Counted from the stretch's first letter, positions 7,574 to 15,821 are shown. The stretch is DNA of 42,203 nucleotides from Clostridia bacterium (GCA_017508195.1 JAFVZL010000035.1:1-42203); one strand, 5' to 3'. Translations and numbers: made by a program. Notes: generated by a model from the sequence alone, not told the origin.

Positions 7574-8185
7574 ATGAAAAGAATTTGCACGTCCATACTA
7601 CTTATAGCTACGGTAGCAATTCTTTGTTTAAGCGTTTTTGTATCCTGCGCACCCACAGAGGCTGATTACAGATTCGGTGTAGGCACCTATGAGACCGAAT
7701 TGGGACAGGTCGCGGCAGCAGTAGTTATTGACGAAAACTACAGGATCAAGGCAATCAGGATAGACGAGATCGATCTCTCGAAGGGCAAGACCGAGTCGAA
7801 GAAGGCACAGGGAGCAAGCTACGGAATGTTCTCTGCCTGGGGCTCTCAGCTCGACGAGTGGGACGATCAGGTCGAATATCTCGAGATCTTCCTCATCGGC
7901 AAGACTCTCGGAGAGGTAACTCAGGTAACAGGCAAGGAGACGGATCTCACCGCAGGCTGCACAATTGCAATCAACGGTCTGACAGCGGCAGCTGCGAAGG
8001 CGGTCGAGGACGCTATCGACAACGAGATCTTTACCACAGCGGAAAAGATCAATCTCTCTCTCACTTACACCGTAACAGTCGAGAATGATATGTATGTATC
8101 GCTTGCACAGGCTAAGGCTACCGCAGGCGAGACTGCCGTCGGTGAGGTAACACTCAGATCCGGATTCCCTAAGGCGGCAGAGTGA
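7574..8185 (+). CDS. Lipoprotein with a degenerate FMN-binding-like domain
   Basis: The 203-residue product has a signal peptide and a lipobox (VFVSC, Cys25). The following domain has a strand pair around AAAVVIDENYRIKAIRIDEID and then D124-L-T-A-G-C-T130, followed by an Ala-rich helix. The order resembles the FMN_bind domain of RnfG, where an SGAT threonine carries covalent FMN and a helix follows. T130 is a candidate flavin site, but AGCT is not the standard motif. The next gene is apbE, which attaches FMN to such threonines, and the Rnf genes follow. An extracytoplasmic flavin lipoprotein is plausible but unproven. AAAGGAG fixes the start. Confidence 0.6.
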   Translation: MKRICTSILLIATVAILCLSVFVSCAPTEADYRFGVGTYETELGQVAAAVVIDENYRIKAIRIDEIDLSKGKTESKKAQGASYGMFSAWGSQLDEWDDQVEYLEIFLIGKTLGEVTQVTGKETDLTAGCTIAINGLTAAAAKAVEDAIDNEIFTTAEKINLSLTYTVTVENDMYVSLAQAKATAGETAVGEVTLRSGFPKAAE

Positions 8186-8203
8186 CCGAGTGAGGATCAG
8201 GAT

Positions 8204-9244
8204 ATGAAAAAAACGATTGCGGCAGGAGTTCTCATCTCGCTCCTTCTCTTGCTTTTATCCTCGTGCACCCCGACACCGACACCCATGTCCAAGACGTTTT
8301 ACGAGTATTTCAACACCGAGTCATCGGTCATCTCCTACGCCGCTGACACGAAGGAGAGCTTTGACAAAATTGCCGACAAGGTCGACGGGATGCTTCGGGA
8401 ATATCACAGACTCTACGATATTTATCACGATTACTCGGGCATAAACAACCTTAAGACCGTAAACGATAAGGCAGGACGCGAGGCAGTCGAGGTCGACGGT
8501 AAGATAATCGATCTTCTGAAGCTCGGCAAGGAGATGTATACCCTCACGGGCGGCAAGGTAAATATTGCGATGGGCTCGGTGCTCTCGCTCTGGCACGATG
8601 CAAGAGAGGGAGACGGTGAGGGCAATCACACGCTTCCGATGGATTCGGATCTCTCGTTCGCATCCATCCACACCGATATAGACTCTATCGTAATAGACGA
8701 GGCTGCATCGACCGTATATATCAGTGACGAGCATACCTCGATAGACGTAGGAGCAATAGCCAAGGGCTATGCAACCAAAATGATCGCTGACGCGCTCATG
8801 GCGGACGAGAGCCTTGATGCAAACGGCTACGCCCTCAATATCGGCGGAAATATCAGGCTGATAGGAACGAAGGCGGACGGAGACTGGCGCATCGGTATCA
8901 CTAATCCCGTAAAGTCGGACTCCGACCCTTACGTTAAAATAGTCGGCGTCAGCAACACCTCGGTCGTCACCTCGGGTGACTACGAGAGATTCTTTACAGT
9001 AGACGGAAAGAATTACCACCACATCATCGATCCCGAAACGCTCTACCCCGCTACCTATCATCACTCCGTGACGGTAATAGCTGAGGACAGTGCGCTCGCA
9101 GATGCGCTTTCGACCGCGCTCTTCACGATGAATATCAACGACGGACACGCGCTCGTAGAGAGCCTTGACGGAGTTGAGGCACTTTGGGTAAGGACTACCG
9201 GAGCGGAGCCGTTCTCCACAGACGGATTCCCCGCCGTAGAGTAA
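8204..9244 (+). CDS. apbE: FAD:protein FMN transferase
   Basis: Transfers FMN from FAD to threonine side chains of membrane-associated flavoproteins, with Mg2+. The 346-residue protein has a lipoprotein signal ending at Cys21 (LLSSC), so it sits on the outer face of the membrane. Family motifs are GGKVNIAMGSVLSLW, IDVGAIAKGYATKMI, YALNIGGNIRLIG, and VVTSGDYERFFTVDGK with YHHIIDPETLYPA, which shape the FAD and metal sites. It lies directly upstream of rnfC. RnfD (T161) and RnfG (T149) in this operon carry likely target sites, and the preceding lipoprotein may be a third. Confidence 0.95.
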   Translation: MKKTIAAGVLISLLLLLLSSCTPTPTPMSKTFYEYFNTESSVISYAADTKESFDKIADKVDGMLREYHRLYDIYHDYSGINNLKTVNDKAGREAVEVDGKIIDLLKLGKEMYTLTGGKVNIAMGSVLSLWHDAREGDGEGNHTLPMDSDLSFASIHTDIDSIVIDEAASTVYISDEHTSIDVGAIAKGYATKMIADALMADESLDANGYALNIGGNIRLIGTKADGDWRIGITNPVKSDSDPYVKIVGVSNTSVVTSGDYERFFTVDGKNYHHIIDPETLYPATYHHSVTVIAEDSALADALSTALFTMNINDGHALVESLDGVEALWVRTTGAEPFSTDGFPAVE

Positions 9245-9323
9245 AAAACTTAAAATAACACGCAGAATGTAAACAATCATATACAAAAGGCTACTAAAAG
9301 CCAATCAAAGAAAGGATATTTAT

Positions 9324-10679
9324 ATGTTCTGGTTTGGTTTCTTAGGCAACACGCACATCCCACACCGCAAGAACACTGCCGGGATGGCTGCCGAGAAGAT
9401 CGCGCCGCCGGGCGAGGTTCTTCTCCCTATGTCACAGCACATAGGCGCGCCCGCGACACCTATCGTTAAGGTAGGCGATGAGGTAAAGGTAGGTCAGAAG
9501 ATAGCGGAGGCATCGGGATACGTTTCCTCCCCTATATATGCATCCGTATCAGGCAAGGTCTCGAAGATAGAGAGCTATCTCAGACCCGACGGAAGGACCG
9601 TACCCGCTATACGCATCGTATCCGACGGTGAGATGACGCTGTCCGACGACATTACTCCCCCCGAGGTGAACGACCTCGAATCCCTCGTCCGCGCAGTAAG
9701 AGAGTCCGGTCTTGTCGGTCTAGGCGGAGCAGGCTTCCCCACCGCTGTAAAGCTCGAGGGTGTGAAAAAGGCAAAAATCGATACCGTGATCATAAACGGT
9801 GCTGAGTGCGAGCCCTACATCACGAGCGACACGCGCACGATGCTCGAAGAGAGCGATCTCATCAAGGAGGGCATCGATACTCTGAAGAAGTATCTCCCCG
9901 ATGTCAGATCCTTCATTTTCGGCATAGAGAAAAACAAGCCCGAGTGCATCAAGAAGCTGAAGGAGCTCTTTGCCCTAGACGAGGCTGTGAGAGTGGCAAC
10001 TCTTCCCTCTCTCTATCCCCAGGGCGGAGAGAAGGTCATCATTTACAACACTACGATGAGAGTCGTACCCGAGGGTAAGCTCCCTTCGGACGTGGGATGC
10101 ATCGTTATGAACGTCACCTCGCTCGCGTTCATGGCGAAATATCTTAAAACGGGTATTCCTCTCGTTGAGAGAAGCATCACCGTCGACGGCTCAGCAATAA
10201 AAAATCCGAAGAACCTCGTAGCACCCATCGGTACACCCATCCGCGCGCTTATCGAAGCGGTTGGCGGTCTTACCGAGGAGGGTGGAAAGGTGATCTTCGG
10301 CGGTCCTATGATGGGTCAGGCGGCATGCTCGCTCGATGAGCCTATCACCAAGACCACGGGTGCTATCACCGCACTTAGTATCAAGGAATCGACCGAGCCC
10401 CCCGTAACCGACTGTATCCACTGCGGCAGATGCGTTGAGGCTTGTCCCGTATTCCTGAACCCAACGGTATTCTCTCACGCTCTCGGCCTCGAGGGTAAGG
10501 ATGAGAGAGTCGCAAGACTCGAGGAGGCAAAGCTCGGGCTTTGCATGGAATGCGGATGCTGCTCCTACGTATGCCCCGCGAACCGTCCTCTTGTACAAAA
10601 CAACCGCATTGGTAAGGCGGAGATAAGAGAGTATAAGGCACATCTTATCGAGCTTGCCAAGGCTAAGGAAGGGAGATAA
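9324..10679 (+). CDS. rnfC: Rnf complex subunit C
   Basis: The membrane-bound Rnf complex moves electrons between ferredoxin and NAD and couples this to Na+ or H+ transport. RnfC is the peripheral NADH/FMN module. The 451-residue protein has the N-terminal barrel with VKVGDEVKVGQKIAEASGYV, a nucleotide-binding region (GLVGLGGAGFPTAVK and INGAECEPYITSD), and two 4Fe-4S sites near the C-terminus: C364, C367, C370, C374 and C407, C410, C413, C417. The last site has an extra Cys (C412). AAAGGAT lies ahead of the ATG. A 79-base AT-rich gap separates it from apbE, and rnfD starts 6 bases after its stop. Confidence 0.95.
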   Translation: MFWFGFLGNTHIPHRKNTAGMAAEKIAPPGEVLLPMSQHIGAPATPIVKVGDEVKVGQKIAEASGYVSSPIYASVSGKVSKIESYLRPDGRTVPAIRIVSDGEMTLSDDITPPEVNDLESLVRAVRESGLVGLGGAGFPTAVKLEGVKKAKIDTVIINGAECEPYITSDTRTMLEESDLIKEGIDTLKKYLPDVRSFIFGIEKNKPECIKKLKELFALDEAVRVATLPSLYPQGGEKVIIYNTTMRVVPEGKLPSDVGCIVMNVTSLAFMAKYLKTGIPLVERSITVDGSAIKNPKNLVAPIGTPIRALIEAVGGLTEEGGKVIFGGPMMGQAACSLDEPITKTTGAITALSIKESTEPPVTDCIHCGRCVEACPVFLNPTVFSHALGLEGKDERVARLEEAKLGLCMECGCCSYVCPANRPLVQNNRIGKAEIREYKAHLIELAKAKEGR

Positions 10680-10685
10680 GGACAC

Positions 10686-11660
10686 ATGAATGAACAGCTC
10701 ATTATAACCACCTCCCCGCACTTCAAGCATCCTACGACGACGCAGAGAATAATGCTCGACGTGCTCATCGCACTCTCACCCGCAGTTATCGCGTCGGTTA
10801 TCATCCACGGCTGGTACGCGCTTGTTATGATCGCAGTAACCACCCTCTTTGCGGTAGGCTCGGAATTTATCTTCAATATCTGCGTAAAGAAAACGCAGAC
10901 GATAAGCGATCTCAGCTCTGCCGTAACGGGCGTGCTCCTCGCTCTTAATCTTCCCACCTCCACCGAAATATGGCAGTGTGCCGTAGGTGCGATATTCGCT
11001 ATCGTGGTAGTAAAGTGCCTCTTTGGCGGTATCGGTAAGAACTTTGCCAACCCTGCGATCACCGCGAGAGTACTTATGCTGCTTGCATTCGCTGAGGTTG
11101 CAGGCGGTCAGCTCGGAGGCAACCCCTTCGTTGAGGGCTCGCACGCAGACCTCATCGCAGGTGCGACACCTCTCGTTAATATTGATAAGCTCAGCCCCGA
11201 GATGTTCTTCAAGGTCACACCGAGCATCCCCGAGATGCTGCTCGGCCTCAGAGCAGGTGCGATCGGCGAGGGCTGCATCGTAGCTCTCGTGCTCGGCGGC
11301 ATTTACCTTATCGTAAGGCGCGTTATCAAGTGGGAGGTTCCCGTAGCATTCATCGGTACGGTATACCTTCTCTCCTGGCTCATCACGGGCAACGCTCTTT
11401 TAGCTCTGTACTACATTCTCTCTGGCGGTCTGTTTATCGGTGCTATCTTCATGGCTACCGACTACTCGACCACTCCCCTTAACAGACTCGGCAAGCTCGT
11501 GTTTGCCATCGGTGCAGGTCTTCTCACCGTTCTTATCCGCTTCTTCGGTAACTATCCCGAGGGCGTATCCTTTGCGATCCTTATCATGAACATTCTCTCT
11601 CCCTATATTGAGAAGCTTTGTGCTAAGCGTCCGTTTGGAGGTGCTAAGAATGAAAAGTAA
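10686..11660 (+). CDS. rnfD: Rnf complex subunit D
   Basis: Integral membrane flavoprotein of the Rnf complex, related to NqrB. The 324-residue sequence has multiple membrane spans, the first around LDVLIALSPAVIASVII. It carries DLIAGATPL with T161 as the probable covalent FMN site, the ApbE target motif. GGIGKNFANPA and the later FMATDYSTTPLN are family signatures. The start of rnfG overlaps its last 11 bases, so translation of the two is coupled. Confidence 0.95.
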   Translation: MNEQLIITTSPHFKHPTTTQRIMLDVLIALSPAVIASVIIHGWYALVMIAVTTLFAVGSEFIFNICVKKTQTISDLSSAVTGVLLALNLPTSTEIWQCAVGAIFAIVVVKCLFGGIGKNFANPAITARVLMLLAFAEVAGGQLGGNPFVEGSHADLIAGATPLVNIDKLSPEMFFKVTPSIPEMLLGLRAGAIGEGCIVALVLGGIYLIVRRVIKWEVPVAFIGTVYLLSWLITGNALLALYYILSGGLFIGAIFMATDYSTTPLNRLGKLVFAIGAGLLTVLIRFFGNYPEGVSFAILIMNILSPYIEKLCAKRPFGGAKNEK

Positions 11661-12171
11661 GATTATGCCAAGCGTAGTGCTCGGCTCAATATGCCTTGTC
11701 GTTGCACTTCTTCTTTCGGTAGTCAACATGTTCACAGCTCCCGTAATCGAGGATGCACTCAATCAGAAGAACCTTGCCGCAATGAAGGAGGTTCTGCCGA
11801 ACGCTACCGAGCTTAAACAGACCAACGTCTATGACGGCAGACTCGATAAGTCTATCAAAAACGTATACGAGGGCCCCGAGGGCTACGTATTCCAGGTGTC
11901 GGCGAAGGGCTACTCCTCAGCGGGCATGACCATAATGATCGGTGTCGATCAGGACGGTAAGATCGCAGGCACTAAGTGCACTGCGAACCAGGAAACTCCC
12001 GATAAGGCGACACCCGTGTTTGAAAAAACCGAAGGCGGCTACTATATCGGTCAGGACAGCACAAGCTTCGATCCCCTGCTCGTTAGCGGTGCCACCTACA
12101 CCTCTGGTGGCTACTCGAGCGCAGTCAAGGCTGCTCTCGACGCGTACGCAATCATAAAGGGAGGTAACTGA
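11650..12171 (+). CDS. rnfG: Rnf complex subunit G, FMN-carrying
   Basis: The 173-residue subunit has one N-terminal membrane span (about 8-30) and an extracytoplasmic FMN-binding domain. The motif DPLLVSGATYTSGG places covalent FMN on T149, to be attached by ApbE. The ATG at 11650 is chosen over an earlier in-frame start inside rnfD, because GGAGG lies just upstream and the protein then begins directly before the membrane span. It overlaps rnfD by 11 bases. rnfE begins 2 bases after its stop. Confidence 0.94.
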   Translation: MKSKIMPSVVLGSICLVVALLLSVVNMFTAPVIEDALNQKNLAAMKEVLPNATELKQTNVYDGRLDKSIKNVYEGPEGYVFQVSAKGYSSAGMTIMIGVDQDGKIAGTKCTANQETPDKATPVFEKTEGGYYIGQDSTSFDPLLVSGATYTSGGYSSAVKAALDAYAIIKGGN

Positions 12172-12173
12172 TT

Positions 12174-12926
12174 ATGAAAAATAACAAATTAGCTATCGTC
12201 CTTCGCGGAATTATTGCCGAGAACCCCGTTCTCATGCTCGTTCTCGGTACCTGTCCCACCCTCGCTACAACCACCAGCGTTGAGTCTGCGGTATGGATGG
12301 GTATTGCAGCTACCATCGTTCTCATTTGCTCCAACGTAGTTATCTCGGCACTCAGAAAGATCATTCCCGAGGTAGTGCGTATCCCCTGCTACATCGTTGT
12401 TATCGCGGCATTCGTTACCGCGGTACAGATGCTCCTTCAGGCATTTTTGCCTGCGATCTACGAGATGCTCGGTGTTTATCTCGCGCTCATCGTAGTTAAC
12501 TGTATCATCCTCGGCAGAGCCGAGATGTTCGCAAGAAAGAACACGGTTATCGATTCCGCACTCGACGGTATCGGTATGGGTCTTGGCTTCCTTCTTGCAC
12601 TTGTTATCATCAGTACCATTCGTGAGGTGCTTGGCGCGGGCAGCTTCTTCGGAATCGTTATCCCCGGCGTTGAGCTCTTCAAGATACCCGTGCTTACTCA
12701 GGCTCCCGGCGGCTTCCTCGTATACGGTATCGTTATTGCCGTTATGAACAAGCTCACCGAGAAGAAGGGCGGAGTCAAGCGCAAGGACTTCTCCTGCGAG
12801 GGCTGTCCCTCTGCTCATATCTGTGACAGGACCTCGTGCTCGGAGATCACCGAGATAGCAGAGGAGATAAAGGACAACGCTCCCGTTTCCGAGACCGTAA
12901 GAGAGGAGGGCGAGGCAAATGCCTGA
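12174..12926 (+). CDS. rnfE: Rnf complex subunit E with a Cys-rich tail
   Basis: Membrane subunit of Rnf, related to NqrD and paralogous to RnfA. The 250-residue sequence begins IVLRGIIAENPVLMLVLGTCPTLA, with the family Cys that helps bind the intramembrane iron centre, and has about six membrane spans. After the last span comes a hydrophilic tail of about 45 residues with the pattern C-x2-C-x5-C-x4-C (CEGCPSAHICDRTSC). That could bind a metal or cluster; whether it is common in clostridial RnfE I cannot say. Its last 8 bases overlap rnfA. Confidence 0.93.
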   Translation: MKNNKLAIVLRGIIAENPVLMLVLGTCPTLATTTSVESAVWMGIAATIVLICSNVVISALRKIIPEVVRIPCYIVVIAAFVTAVQMLLQAFLPAIYEMLGVYLALIVVNCIILGRAEMFARKNTVIDSALDGIGMGLGFLLALVIISTIREVLGAGSFFGIVIPGVELFKIPVLTQAPGGFLVYGIVIAVMNKLTEKKGGVKRKDFSCEGCPSAHICDRTSCSEITEIAEEIKDNAPVSETVREEGEANA

Positions 12927-13521
12927 ATTCGTAAAAGAGCTTATACTCATTCTTATGGGCGGAGTTCTCGTTAACAACTACGTCCTTCAGCAGTTCCTCG
13001 GAATCTGCCCCTTCCTCGGTGTATCGAAGAAGGTCAATCAGGCGGTCGGTATGGGCGTAGCCGTTACCTTCGTTATGCTCTGCGCTACCGCGGCGACCTA
13101 TCCTATCTTTATGTTCGTGCTCGTTCCCCTTGAGCTCGAGTACCTTCAGACGATAGTATTCATTCTCGTTATTGCCGCACTCGTTCAGTTCGTTGAGATA
13201 ATTCTGAAGAAGTTCATACCCGCGCTCCACGCATCGCTCGGTGTATACCTTCCTCTTATCACTACAAACTGTGCGGTTCTCGGCGTTACCATCAACAACA
13301 TTACCGATGGCTATAACTTCCTTGAGTCGATGATATCCTCTCTCGGTGTCGGCCTCGGATTCTTACTCGCAATGGTCCTCTTCGCAGGCGTTCGCGGCAG
13401 AATTGAAAACTGTCCCTGCCCCAAGTGCTTCCGCGGAGTACCTATCACGCTTATTGCGGCTTCGATAGTCGCTCTTGCATTCTTCGGATTTGCGGGCGTT
13501 GTCGAAAACCTCTTGGCATAA
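12919..13521 (+). CDS. rnfA: Rnf complex subunit A
   Basis: Membrane subunit of Rnf related to NqrE, 200 residues with six hydrophobic spans. NNYVLQQFLGICPFLGVS carries the conserved Cys of the intramembrane iron-sulfur centre shared with RnfE, and YLPLITTNCAVLGV is the matching second half. A short loop RGRIENCPCPKCFRGVP contains three Cys in C-x-C-x2-C spacing. It starts inside the end of rnfE, and GAGGAGGGCGAGG precedes the ATG. Confidence 0.95.
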   Translation: MPEFVKELILILMGGVLVNNYVLQQFLGICPFLGVSKKVNQAVGMGVAVTFVMLCATAATYPIFMFVLVPLELEYLQTIVFILVIAALVQFVEIILKKFIPALHASLGVYLPLITTNCAVLGVTINNITDGYNFLESMISSLGVGLGFLLAMVLFAGVRGRIENCPCPKCFRGVPITLIAASIVALAFFGFAGVVENLLA

Positions 13522-13536
13522 GAAAGGAGAGTTACT

Positions 13537-14349
13537 GTGACTATTTTAATTCCCGTTCTTATCCTTCTTGCTATCGCTGTCATCTGTGCCGTTCTTCTTA
13601 CAGTATCGAACCACTTCTTCGGTGTTCCCTCGGATGAGACCGAGGTGGCAGTACGCGACTGTCTGCCGGGTGCCAACTGCGGTGCCTGCGGCTATAACGG
13701 CTGTGACGCTTATGCAAAGGCACTCGCATCGGGCGAGTGCGACAACCCGAGCCTATGCGTGCCCGGCGGTGACAATGCCGCAAAGGGTGTCGCACAGATC
13801 CTCGGACTCGAGGCGACCGACGTTGTCGAGCAGGTTGCGTACGTTGCGTGCAACGGCACCTGCGATGCCACTAAGAGAAAGTACGATTTCCAGGGCCATA
13901 AGACCTGCCGTACCGCAAATCTCGCATACTCGGGCGACAAGCTCTGCATCTACGCCTGCCTCGGCTACGGCGACTGTGTTCAGGTATGTCCCCAGGACGC
14001 TATCGGTATCGAGAACGGTGTCGCACGCATCGACCCCCGTAAGTGTATCGGCTGCGGTATCTGCGCTCGCACCTGTCCGAACTCGATAATCCACCTTATC
14101 CCCGACGTATCGCGCGTTGTCGTTGAATGCTCGAACCACGCGAAGGGTGCCGAGACGAGAAAGGCGTGTACAAACGGCTGTATCGGCTGCGGCAAGTGTG
14201 AGAAGAACTGTCCTCACGATGCTATCCACGTCGTTGACAATCTCGCAGTTATCGACTACTCGAAGTGCACGGGCTGCGGCAAGTGCGCTGAGGTCTGCCC
14301 CGTCCACTGTATACACGAGGGCAACTTTATCTGCGGTGCTCACTTTTAA
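13537..14349 (+). CDS. rnfB: Rnf complex subunit B, multi-cluster ferredoxin domain
   Basis: RnfB takes electrons from soluble ferredoxin and passes them into the complex. The 270-residue protein has an N-terminal membrane anchor (about 3-25), then CLPGANCGACGYNGC with a downstream Cys for the first 4Fe-4S site. Further ferredoxin-type sets follow: CLGYGDCVQVCP, CIGCGICARTCP, CIGCGKCEKNCP and CTGCGKCAEVCP. This many-cluster form fits clostridial RnfB. Translation starts at GTG (13537) with AAAGGAG upstream. It is the last of six rnf genes in the order C-D-G-E-A-B. Confidence 0.95.
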   Translation: MTILIPVLILLAIAVICAVLLTVSNHFFGVPSDETEVAVRDCLPGANCGACGYNGCDAYAKALASGECDNPSLCVPGGDNAAKGVAQILGLEATDVVEQVAYVACNGTCDATKRKYDFQGHKTCRTANLAYSGDKLCIYACLGYGDCVQVCPQDAIGIENGVARIDPRKCIGCGICARTCPNSIIHLIPDVSRVVVECSNHAKGAETRKACTNGCIGCGKCEKNCPHDAIHVVDNLAVIDYSKCTGCGKCAEVCPVHCIHEGNFICGAHF

Positions 14350-14415
14350 TAAAATTCTACACGGGTAGGGCGTTTTCCCTGCAAATGCGACAAGCAACAG
14401 GACGGAGGTTTCCTT

Positions 14416-14805
14416 ATGGAAGATAAAAAAACATCTCGCATAAGAGAATTTCTCCAAAAGCACAGGTATGACCTCGTGCTTATCCTGTTGCTTGTTTTTG
14501 TTTCACTTGCCGCTCTTCTCATCCTCAGCCTCACACGCACCGAGGGTGCAAGAGTCGAGGTCACAAAAGACGGTGAGCACTACGCCACCTACTCACTCTC
14601 GGATGAGGGAGAGTACCCGATCGGGGACGGAAACATCCTCGTCATCGAGGACGGATGGGCGTATATGAGATCTGCCGACTGCCCCGACCGCACCTGCGTG
14701 AATAGGGGTAAGATACGCTACACGAATCAGACCATCGTCTGCCTTCCTAACCGAGTTGCCGTTAAGGTGATATCGGGTGAGGGCGGCGTAGACCTTGAGT
14801 CATAG
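14416..14805 (+). CDS. NusG domain II membrane protein
   Basis: The 129-residue protein has a basic N-terminus, one membrane span (about 19-41) and a small outer beta domain. The domain has ADCPDRTCVNRGKI and TIVCLPNRVAVKVI, the pattern of the NusG_II family found beside rnf and Gx transporter genes. The two Cys of CPDRTC and the later Cys suggest a disulfide or metal. The role is unknown; despite the name it is not a transcription factor. The start follows GGACGGAGG. The Gx gene begins 8 bases after its stop. Confidence 0.85.
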   Translation: MEDKKTSRIREFLQKHRYDLVLILLLVFVSLAALLILSLTRTEGARVEVTKDGEHYATYSLSDEGEYPIGDGNILVIEDGWAYMRSADCPDRTCVNRGKIRYTNQTIVCLPNRVAVKVISGEGGVDLES

Positions 14806-14813
14806 GAGGGTGT

Positions 14814-15314
14814 ATGACAGACAGAACTAAAAGACTGACCACCCTCGCTATATCGGTATCCGTCGCGATGATACTGTCATTCGTCGAGTCGCAGATACCC
14901 GCACTTATCCCTGTCCCGGGAGTGAAGCTCGGACTCGCGAACATAGCGACCCTGTTCGTGCTCTATAAGCTCGGATGGAAGGAAGCAATAGCGGTGTCAT
15001 CCGTGCGCGTTGCACTCTCATCGCTTCTTTTCGGCTCGGTGTCCTCATTCCTCTACGCCCTCGCGGGCGCGGCACTCAGCCTTGCCATAATGGCACTTCT
15101 AAAGCTTGCAAAAATATTCAGCACGATCACCGTCAGCATAACGGGCGCCGTAGCGCACAATATCGCTCAGATCGGTGTTGCAATGCTTATTTTGCAAACA
15201 GAAGTTGTCATTTACTATCTCCCCGCATTACTTATCTCGGGAATTATAACCGGTGCCGTCATCGGCATTATCGGTGCACTCCTCTTAAATAAAATCTCCA
15301 TCGACCCTCGTTGA
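14814..15314 (+). CDS. Gx transporter family membrane protein
   Basis: The 166-residue, highly hydrophobic protein matches the family annotated as Gx transporter or heptaprenyl diphosphate synthase component I. It has about five spans, with FVESQIPALIPVPGVKLGLANIATL and FGSVSSFLYALAGAALSL. These features suggest a small substrate-binding membrane subunit similar to ECF S-components, rather than a prenyl synthase. It is often the last gene of rnf-type clusters with apbE and the NusG domain II protein, as here. AGGAGG lies 5 bases ahead of the start. Hairpin arrays begin 15 bases after its stop. Confidence 0.85.
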   Translation: MTDRTKRLTTLAISVSVAMILSFVESQIPALIPVPGVKLGLANIATLFVLYKLGWKEAIAVSSVRVALSSLLFGSVSSFLYALAGAALSLAIMALLKLAKIFSTITVSITGAVAHNIAQIGVAMLILQTEVVIYYLPALLISGIITGAVIGIIGALLLNKISIDPR

Positions 15315-15329
15315 CCCTCATGTTCTCAC

Positions 15330-15466
15330 GTTCTCGCCCTGCGAGAACATATCGCGCTTTCCCTCGGAAAGCATATCGCTCCGCCATAGGCGGAATATCG
15401 CGTCACCGCCCGGTGACATATCGCGCTTCGCACAAGCGAAGCATCATAACTGCTGCCCGCGGCAGC
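15330..15466. repeat. Hairpin array 1, linker atatcgc
   Basis: Six perfect mini-hairpins lie in a row. Stems are GTTCTCG (15330-15348), CTTTCC (15357-15371), CCGCC (15381-15393), TCACC (15403-15416), CTTCGC (15426-15441) and GCTGCC (15452-15466). The constant spacer is (c)atatcgcg or a close variant, except before the last, where it is catcataa. Stem sequences differ, while the spacer is kept. Too many different stems and too short for CRISPR repeats. Confidence 0.85.
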
Positions 15467-15487
15467 CTTTCTCCTCGTTTCCCTCAC

Positions 15488-15599
15488 GTTCTCGCTGCGC
15501 GAGAACATATCGAGTTTCGCATCGCGAAACATATCGATCCGTCACAGACGGAATATCGAGTCACCGCCCGGTGACATATCGAGCTTCGCGCAAGCGAAG
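15488..15599. repeat. Hairpin array 2, linker atatcga
   Basis: Five hairpins in the same order as array 1, with the spacer now atatcgag/atatcgat. Stems are GTTCTCGC (15488-15506), TTTCGC (15515-15529), CCGTC (15539-15551), TCACC (15561-15574) and CTTCGC (15584-15599). Against array 1, CCGCC/GGCGG has become CCGTC/GACGG, a change on both sides that keeps pairing. The array looks like a diverged tandem duplication of array 1. Confidence 0.85.
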
Positions 15600-15611
15600 C
15601 ATACCTCAAAC

Positions 15612-15720
15612 GTGCGTAGCACTCATAACGCGACGCAGTCGCTCATAACTGCGTAAGCATCATAACGTGCGTAGCACTCATAACGCGACACAGTCGCTCA
15701 TAACTGCTGCCCTCGGCAGC
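15612..15720. repeat. Hairpin array 3, linker tcataac
   Basis: Six hairpins are separated by exact copies of tcataac. Stems are GTGC (15612-15622), GCGAC (15630-15642), TGC (15650-15659), GTGC (15667-15677), GCGAC (15685-15697) and GCTGCC (15706-15720). The last stem matches the last stem of array 1. It uses the same design as arrays 1 and 2 with a different linker. Confidence 0.85.
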
Positions 15721-15734
15721 CCCCCCGCAGGATT

Positions 15735-15821
15735 TTATTTTTTCCCCTGATTATCCATTCCGAATATTTTATAGAGCAGCCGCCTTAAAAATTTAGGCGA
15801 CCTTACAACCACGATGCGCAT
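15735..15821 (-). CDS. spoVM: Stage V sporulation protein M
   Basis: A 28-residue reading frame on the minus strand begins MRIVVVRSPKFLRRLL and continues with YKIFGMDNQGKK. It resembles SpoVM, the amphipathic helix that recognises the curved forespore membrane and anchors the coat protein SpoIVA. The PKFL block with Pro9 matches B. subtilis SpoVM, and the length is close to its 26 residues. GAAAGGAG (about 15828-15835) is ideally placed before the ATG. A TATACT-like element lies just upstream. It is isolated between hairpin arrays. With spoVACDE nearby, it supports a spore-forming host. Confidence 0.85.
   Translation of the reverse strand: MRIVVVRSPKFLRRLLYKIFGMDNQGKK

Noticed and set aside
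15311-15574. Open frame of about 87 codons across arrays 1 and 2
   Set aside because: It runs through hairpins and linkers with no ribosome binding site; a product of the repeats.
15330-15720. CRISPR array
   Set aside because: The repeated part is only 7-9 bases, the variable parts are themselves palindromes of 10-19 bases, and no cas gene is in the window.
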